Source: Rapana venosa (lineage: Eukaryota > Mollusca > Gastropoda > Neogastropoda > Muricidae). Taken from it: a stretch of 64,000 nt of DNA. The stretch spans positions 54,303,462-54,367,461 of the forward strand of contig CM054154.1 in assembly GCA_028751875.1 (NCBI GenBank). The letters are read 5' to 3'. The translations under genes were made by a program, and so were the position numbers. Position 1 is the first letter of the stretch. Each line of letters opens with the position of its first letter. The notes beneath the pieces were generated by a model. It saw nothing but the letters and a program-made list of their open reading frames with translations. It ran no database searches and was not told the origin of the DNA. Positions 58,181-64,000 of this stretch are shown in pieces.

Positions 58181-58659
58181 TATTTATGTTCAAATACATT
58201 TAAAATACTTTTAAAAAACATTTTTTTCCACAAAAGAAAGCTGTCTTACAGAAAACCAATAACAACCACACACAGCCGCTTAATACACAAAATTGCACTA
58301 AATCCCAAATCGCTCAGGACTCGACCATATCAATTAACCTTAAGAAATACTGAGTATTCTAAACACTAGTGAAAGCTCTCTCTAGACAAAAGCATTAGCA
58401 TTTAAAAACATATATTACAGAAAATATCCTATCGTTCACTAAAGGAGAAACCTAAGTCTACCAAATATACCATAAACCTTAAGACAGAGGAAACCTCCCT
58501 AGAAAAATATTACATTCATTTATTCAAGAACCAACCATCCAAGCACTGCATTGACAAAAGACACTCAATGACAACCACCACAAGGGCACAACGAACCATC
58601 ACAGAACTCAATCATATCTACAGAACATCCCTCACCTGTCACTGAGAAAGAACGAGGTG

Positions 58660-58960
58660 CACTCCTGCACCCCAGGAAAGACGTTGACAAAACGGACAGC
58701 ACAGCACAACGAAGAAGAACGTAGACTGGTCCTCGGGAGCCAGAACCACTCAAAGATGAATGCTCCCCTCTGCTCTCCAAGCAGAGACACCACACCACAG
58801 GAAGTACAGTACACTCCTGCACCTCGAGGAAGACGTTGACAGGACGGACATGACGTAACAACGAAGAACGAAGACGGGTTCACAAGAGCCTGAACTACTC
58901 CAAGTGCTGCTCCACCCTGCTCTCCAAATAGAGAGACAACATCACGCGGGGCCCAACAGC
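58660..58960. repeat. 152-bp direct tandem duplication
   Basis: Starting CACTCCTGCACC at 58,660 and again at 58,812. Each unit continues with GAAAGACGTTGACA or GGAAGACGTTGACA, then an AACGAAGA motif and a CTGCTCTCCAA motif. The copies are diverged, which explains why overlapping minus-strand frames repeat a VNVFLEVQEC / TSFLGCRSA pattern. No coding identity. Confidence 0.75.
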
Positions 58961-59960
58961 CCACTGGAACGGCGACCAGCGAACTTCAGCCAAAGACTGA
59001 ATCTCCTCCTCCTCCCTCAAGTCAAGACCTCCTCCAATTTAAAGCTGCTGCAAAACCAGCATATGAAGCAAACCCTAACTCACACCAGGAACTTCACAAG
59101 AAGCTAACCTGCATGCAAAATTGCAGAGAAAAGGGAATGTGCATGCCACTAAGCTGGAGTTCACCATGTACGTTAAAAAAATGCGAATGTGAACACAGAA
59201 AGACACCAGCATCCAGGCACACAGAGAAATAGCACTGAGCAATGCACGGAATTATGCGCAGAATTATGCGAACCGTGACAGACTGGAAATGCCTCACAGA
59301 AGAAAAAGATATCATTAGCAAAGGACAGAATACTTGGGGTCTTGCAGCATAATGTTCCTTATCCATCCAAGGCTTTAGCATGTTAAAAAACTGTTGGAAA
59401 AAAACTTTAAAACAAAACTACAAAGTCCCGGTTTTTCCGGGATTTTGGATGAAAACCCATGTATTATTTTTTTGAAAATAAGTCGTAATTATATGAATAA
59501 AAAATGTTTTTCTTTTATCTACCTTTAAAGCTAAATGCTTTTAGAACTCTTTTTTTTTTTTAAAAAACATGTATTTTGGGGTGAAAAATTTACCAATGAT
59601 CACTTTCTTTTCGATGCAAGATCTGAAAAATTTTTACCTCCCTTACATCCGTAGTTTGCAGCAAGTTCTAAAAAACCCCAAATGGGAAAGAAATTGTATT
59701 GTCATTAAGCCAATCCTTTTTTTCAACCCCTCTAATTAAAAGGGATAGCTTCAAGTTTATGAATTGGAAAGAGTTTTTTTGCTGTTTGTTTTTTTGGGGG
59801 TTTTGGGGGGTTTTTTTTGCTTTTGTTTTTTGGGTTGTGTTTCAAAATGCTTTTATGCTTTTTCAAAAGTTTTTATTGCGATTGTTATTATAGCTCCCCC
59901 TCCCCCCTCACACCCACATGCCTGTGCGCGCCACACGCCCCACACACTTCCCCCTTGATA
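58961..59960. other. Unclassified sequence with T/G-run noise
   Basis: No recognisable gene. From about 59,400 homopolymer runs of T, A, G and C become abnormally frequent. Hydrophobic Phe-rich frames at 59,699-59,958 are poly-T/G translations. Confidence 0.4.
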
Positions 59961-59964
59961 TCAT

Positions 59965-60120
59965 ATTTGGGGGAAGGACGTTAAATGAAGAACACTACTA
60001 TTACTCTACTACTAACATATACTACAAACTACTATACTACTACACACAAAACACACCACCAAACACAACAACCCCAACACAAACACACACACACACACAC
60101 ACACCAACACACACAAATAT
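59965..60120. repeat. LINE-tail-like motif followed by A/C-rich simple repeat
   Basis: GGACGTTAAATGAAGAAC (about 59,976) followed by CTACTACTA and a CA tract (about 60,078-60,103), the same arrangement as the I-group LINE 3' terminus at 55,671. 60,120-60,830 has no recognisable feature. Confidence 0.5.
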
Positions 60121-60859
60121 AAATTCAAACACCACACAGGCGGCACACTGTAAAACTAACACACCCAACAGAAGCACAAATGATTACAATTACCTTTGCA
60201 TAATGCCTATCCCCCCTAAAAAATCTGACATTTTTGTTCCTAACTTTTTTTGCCCTCTTTCTCCCTTAATACCTTCCCCCATCTTTTAGCTCTCAAACTG
60301 CCTCAATAGAGTCTTCCTCGGTTAATTTTTGGGATAATAGTTTTGACAGACGGACGCTGTTTGTTAATTTCAAAAACCATATCCACTCAAAATCAACTTC
60401 CAGGTTCTCCCCAAGGGGACTTTCCTTTCCCCTTTACACTAAAAACCCTGCTTGACTTTCCGTTAATCAAAATTCTGATACTTGCTTAATCGTCAAATTT
60501 CCCCCTTTTTTAAAAACAATTTCCCCTACCAATCTTACATTGATGGTAAGGGGAAACATGAAAGAATACAAATACCAGGTACGTTATAGGATAAGCTAAA
60601 CTTTAATGCTAATCGTCTTGTAAAAGAAAATTTCATTCTCGCTTCTTTTTCTTTCAAAACCCGATCTTTAAAGTAAATGTTAAGTTTTACAGAATTTCTA
60701 GGACTTTTTCCAGTCTGTCCTTTCCTTCTCCTTAATTTTTTGGTACGGGGGCCTGATGTCAAAAACAAAAACGTATAAACAAATTGAAACCCGATTTTGC
60801 AAATTGGGGGTGTGAAAAATGAAACTGAATGACTTTTGAATTGGTGTCAGAACAGAGCA

Positions 60860-61110
60860 AACAGATTTTTTATTTTTTTTTTATTTTATTCTTTTTATCG
60901 AGGAAAATGGAATAAGCATTATGTGCTTTTTTACATCCACCCCCCGTTGTATCAGTTTTGAAAATTCGTCATCTGTTTCCACCACACACAATGGCCTATC
61001 TTACAAAAAGCGGAACGGGTTTTAACATTGCCCCAAGTGTTTTTGGTGCTTCGCACAGGGGCCCGGGTTTTTATCTCATTCAAAAGGACTTTGGGGGGAA
61101 GGTGGAGTCT
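60860..61110 (-). mobile_element. SINE, reverse orientation, degraded
   Basis: Plus-strand ATCGAGGAAAATGGAATAAG, GTGCTTTTTTACATCC, CACACACAATGGCCTATC and AAAAAGCGGAACGGG are the reverse complement of the central and 3' parts of the SINE at 45,130-45,310. The order is conserved, and many bases are replaced by homopolymer runs. Confidence 0.72.
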
Positions 61111-61129
61111 ACTGTGTTAACTCCGGGAA

Positions 61130-61205
61130 AAAATACCCCCTTGAACGGGAATCAAACCCCGGGGGTCATCAGATTGAGCGCAATGTTCTAACCACTGGGT
61201 TTTCT
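61130..61205 (-). mobile_element. tRNA-like SINE head, degraded
   Basis: AACGGGAATCAAACC and GAGCGCAATGTTCTAACCACT match the head at 47,140-47,222, with the B box altered. It directly follows the reversed SINE body, so the two could be one element. Confidence 0.6.
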
Positions 61206-61439
61206 TTTTATGGGGGTACCATGTCTAGCAAAATATTTGGAATCCTGCCTTTTCAAATCGCTACAGATCCCCAAAAGTCTAGAGCCCGCTATAAAAATAT
61301 TTTTTTCCCACCTCATTCGCTGTTTAAAAGTACGGACATATGTCTGAACTAAACTAAACCCCAACTGAAAAAAGAGAGAAAGGGGGGGGGGGATGGAAAG
61401 GGGAGATACAGAGCTCGGTAGAAAGGTAGGGGACATGTT

Positions 61440-61864
61440 AAGCATGGGAAAGTTTTTATTGTTTAACTGTTTGAATACTTAATAGAATACATTGAATTTC
61501 GTGATTTTGTCTTATACTGTTATACCAATTTGTTTATGTCAAAAAAATGGGGGTTCAAAAATAGTCTGCCTTAGATTATTTGGGAAAAAACCATCCCCAA
61601 ATTTAAAAATTCGTTTGCAAAAAAAGAATTTTTCTTGCAACTGTTTTGATATAAAAAGGCCCTTGATCATTTGCATGCTAAGCTTTTATGCAAACTAAAG
61701 AATGGGGGTGTTTCGGGGCATTGTAAATTTAAAATTTTGAAATTTTTGGTGGGAAAATGTTTTAAAATTTTCAACCCCCTTTTATTAGATACCCACAGCT
61801 CTGTTAAGTCCTACCTTATTAATAATTGCTTATATCCCCAAGAGTTATCAAGGATATTGTCTTG
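61440..61864 (+). pseudogene. I-group LINE copy, RT domain 5' part
   Basis: Aligns with the RT of the LINE at 53,290-53,580. A GTTTGCAAAAAAAGAATTT-like stretch through GCATGCTAAGCTTTTATGCA (61,612-61,700) parallels TTGCAAGAAGAAAAAATTTA through GCATGCTAAATTACTGCATA (53,433-53,516). Frames are lost, with many sites changed to G, C or T runs. It is cut by a SINE at about 61,865. Confidence 0.7.
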
Positions 61865-62225
61865 GGAAAGTGTGGGGCGTTCCCCCCCTTTGGACCGGAA
61901 TTTTTCCCCCCATCCATTAGCCCATGTGGGGGTCGGGGCGCTGTATTGGGATAACGATAAAGAGTCCCGTGGGTTACAGAATTATTTAGCGCACGAAAAA
62001 GCCCCACGGCAACAAGAGAGTTGTCCCGGGAAAAAATTTCTTAGAAAAAAGCCACTCGAAGGAAAACAAATCAGGGCGAATGAAAAAAAAAAAAAAAAGG
62101 TGGGCAGCGCTTGTGGGCGAGGCTCTCCCCCCCTTTCCGGGGGGAAAAGGCACCCGAATTTCAGGAGAGAAATCTGCCGTGATTTAAAGTGGTAGAAATG
62201 AAATCTGAGCGCTTTGATGAGTAGC
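61865..62225 (+). mobile_element. SINE (second type) inserted in the LINE
   Basis: A CCCACGGCAACAAGAGAGTT block, then GGGCAGCGCTTGTGGGCGAG, CTCTCCCCCC..., CCCGAATTTCAGGAGAGAAA and TCTGCCGTGAT, ending GAGCGCTTTGATGAGTAGC. This is the central-to-3' part of a SINE type I associate with molluscs. LINE sequence resumes immediately after it at the YADD region (62,232). Confidence 0.7.
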
Positions 62226-63870
62226 ATAATAGCAGATGATTATGCATGGGGATAACTTATTATAAAACGAAATACCCAAAAAGAATGTAAAATTTTTTTA
62301 AAAAGGGTATATCAAAATCAACTTGACCCTTGAAAAATATATGTTTAAAAAATGGTTTTACTTTATCCAAGAAAAAACCTTTTGTTTTTTTAAATAATGG
62401 CATAATACAGGGATCCCAAACTTTAGGTTTGGGACGAAATAATTGAATTTAAAAAAATACCATAAAGTTTTTAGGTTTTATTCAAAATTTTCTAAGCTAA
62501 TTTGGGAATGCACTTTAAAACACTTATTAAAAAAGGCAAAAAGTGCATAAATTATAAAGATAATTAGTAAACAGTTGGGGGGACAAACAAAAATCTAAAT
62601 ATTAGTTACATCACTTTTGTCCAAATTATCATGGGGACAAGAAATCTTTTTCAGGGCCCTAAGTCTTTGTTGGAAAGCAAAAATGTAGACTGCAAGATAC
62701 GGACTTCCCTTGGTGTTCCGTATCATCAGGGTTTGGGAAACATAAACAAAGTTGGTCTTTTGCCTTTGGTGATTTCGAACTACAGTTAAATATTTCTTAA
62801 AAACAGAACGATTTAAATTTCTTTTTCAGAAAGCAGAAGTAAAATCAGGTACTTTTCCCCAAAAAGAGAAAAGATTATCTTCTTTAATGCCCTCAATACA
62901 TTTTGGTCGATCTTGTCGAAAACCAAAGTCAACAACGAGAATAAAACAAACAAAGAAATTTCCGTCCCCAGTGTGGGGATAATAGTCCCCCAATTTCGAA
63001 AAGAATAACTTGTGGAAAAAGAATGAAAAAAAAAATTTTTTGGTTTCTGAGTTCGCCACATCCACCTAGTATTTTCATTATTACAAATTTATATGTGGTC
63101 ACCCTCGATAATCAAAAACCGGTCCCTTTTTTTTAAACCCCACATTGAAATTAAAAAACCCTTTTATGTTGGAAACCCAAAATTTCAAAATTTTCACAGC
63201 GGATCTCGTGGTAATTTTTGGCTCAAAAATTATATTCTTGATTTGCCATTGGTATATTTCAAACCTTCTTGTGTTGATTCTAAATCGGTATTATATTTTT
63301 TAAAAACCCAACTCAAAAAACTTCAAATATTGCACAAGTAAGGATTCATAACCTTTTACTTTAAGGGGGTGAAAGTTTAACTTTTATTGGGTGCCTTCAC
63401 ATAGTAGATTTTTTCCCAAATGGTGAGCGAAAGCTGCAAAAAGAGGTAAAAATGGACTGTCAAAAAGAATTACATTCCTTTATATTACAAGAGGGTTCCC
63501 ATTTTTAGAACAAAATATGGAGAAAGGTCACATAAAATTTCCCCTAAAAAGGATTTTTAAATAGCTGAAATAAATACCCAAGGGGTCGAAGTCTGAACCA
63601 TTGTGACCTGCACATATTTTAAAGGCAAAAAAGTAAACAGCTTGATTTATAATAAAACTCAAAGCTTTCATTATCAAATTTGCAAAAGGTAAAGTCGTGT
63701 GTGGAAATCAAAATATTAATAAATTTTAATGCGGCGCACAAAGTTTTTTTTTACCCCAATTTCTGAAACCCCCTAAGCGCATATTAAATCCATAATTTGG
63801 ATTTAATATTGTGAAAGGTTCGGGCACAGAAAATAGGACATTGTTATAACTTCATTAAATTTCAGGGGGT
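62226..63870 (+). pseudogene. I-group LINE copy, YADD box to ORF2 end
   Basis: Continues the copy from 61,440. GCAGATGATTATGCATGGGG (about 62,231) is the YADD region. The AAATGTAGACTGCAAGATAC block (62,684) parallels 54,213 of the better LINE. TGTGTTGATTCTAAATCGG (63,270) is the RNase H VDSKS site, and TATTGGGTGCCTTCACA (63,387) the WVPSH site. The end parallels 55,440 near 63,800. No frame stays open for long. Much of the damage looks like consensus error, so its age cannot be judged. Confidence 0.75.
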
Positions 63871-64000
63871 TTTGTTTTTTTGGGGTTTTTAAAACTGGTT
63901 CTTCTTGCTTTTTAAGTTTTTTTTTCCCGGTAAACTTTTTTTTTCCTTGGCACATTTCAATACGCTTGACCAAACCACACCATTTTGCTGATCCTTCCCA

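Overview
This is repeat-dominated invertebrate nuclear DNA, most likely from a mollusc and probably a marine gastropod. That guess rests on three things: tRNA-headed SINEs of a type I associate with molluscs, a mix of RTE-like, CR1/L2-like and I-group LINEs with a Ty3/Gypsy element, and very dense CA microsatellites. I see no intact host protein-coding gene, no functional rRNA or tRNA gene, no CRISPR array and no bacterial operon. Most open frames are translations of simple repeats.

Layout. 1-8,770 (segment A) holds microsatellites, two copies of a ~469-bp terminal-inverted-repeat element, a broken RTE-like LINE, a 3' scrap of a CR1/L2-like LINE, a ~140-bp-arm inverted repeat, and the 3' tail of another L2-like LINE. 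8,771-25,146 and 25,155-41,530 are two apparently identical 16,376-bp units separated by 8 bp, so the offset is exactly 16,384 bp. Each unit starts with a noisy, indel-rich version of segment A and continues through ~3 kb of unique sequence (mostly a minus-strand L2-like LINE). It ends with a noisy version of the next segment. 41,531-47,068 (segment B) holds two minisatellites, a purine tract, a Ty3/Gypsy pol on the minus strand interrupted by a SINE, and an L2-like 3' end.

47,070-57,700 is a LINE graveyard. It contains a tRNA-type SINE head, a LINE tail with a twin-priming-like inversion, a 3' scrap of an I-group LINE, and a nearly full-length I-group LINE (50,394-55,560) with an esterase-like ORF1 and an endonuclease/RT/RNase H ORF2. 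After it come a minus-strand fragment of the same group and an RTE-like endonuclease fragment. 57,700-64,000 holds low-complexity DNA, a 152-bp tandem duplication, a reversed SINE, and another I-group LINE copy split by a second type of SINE. The sequence there looks poorly polished.

Main conclusion. The middle 32.8 kb looks like an assembly product. Segment A ends and segment B begins inside the unit, both flanks align collinearly with it, and the unit versions are longer by scattered small insertions, as expected of an uncorrected long read. The simplest model is that one raw read was placed twice, untrimmed, to bridge A and B. The real locus would then be A, about 3 kb of unique sequence, then B, and about 30 kb of this window would be false duplication. 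Biological leads that survive this are a SINE and an L2-like LINE sharing a 3' tail, a minisatellite whose core resembles an I-group LINE 3' tail, and the I-group LINE itself.
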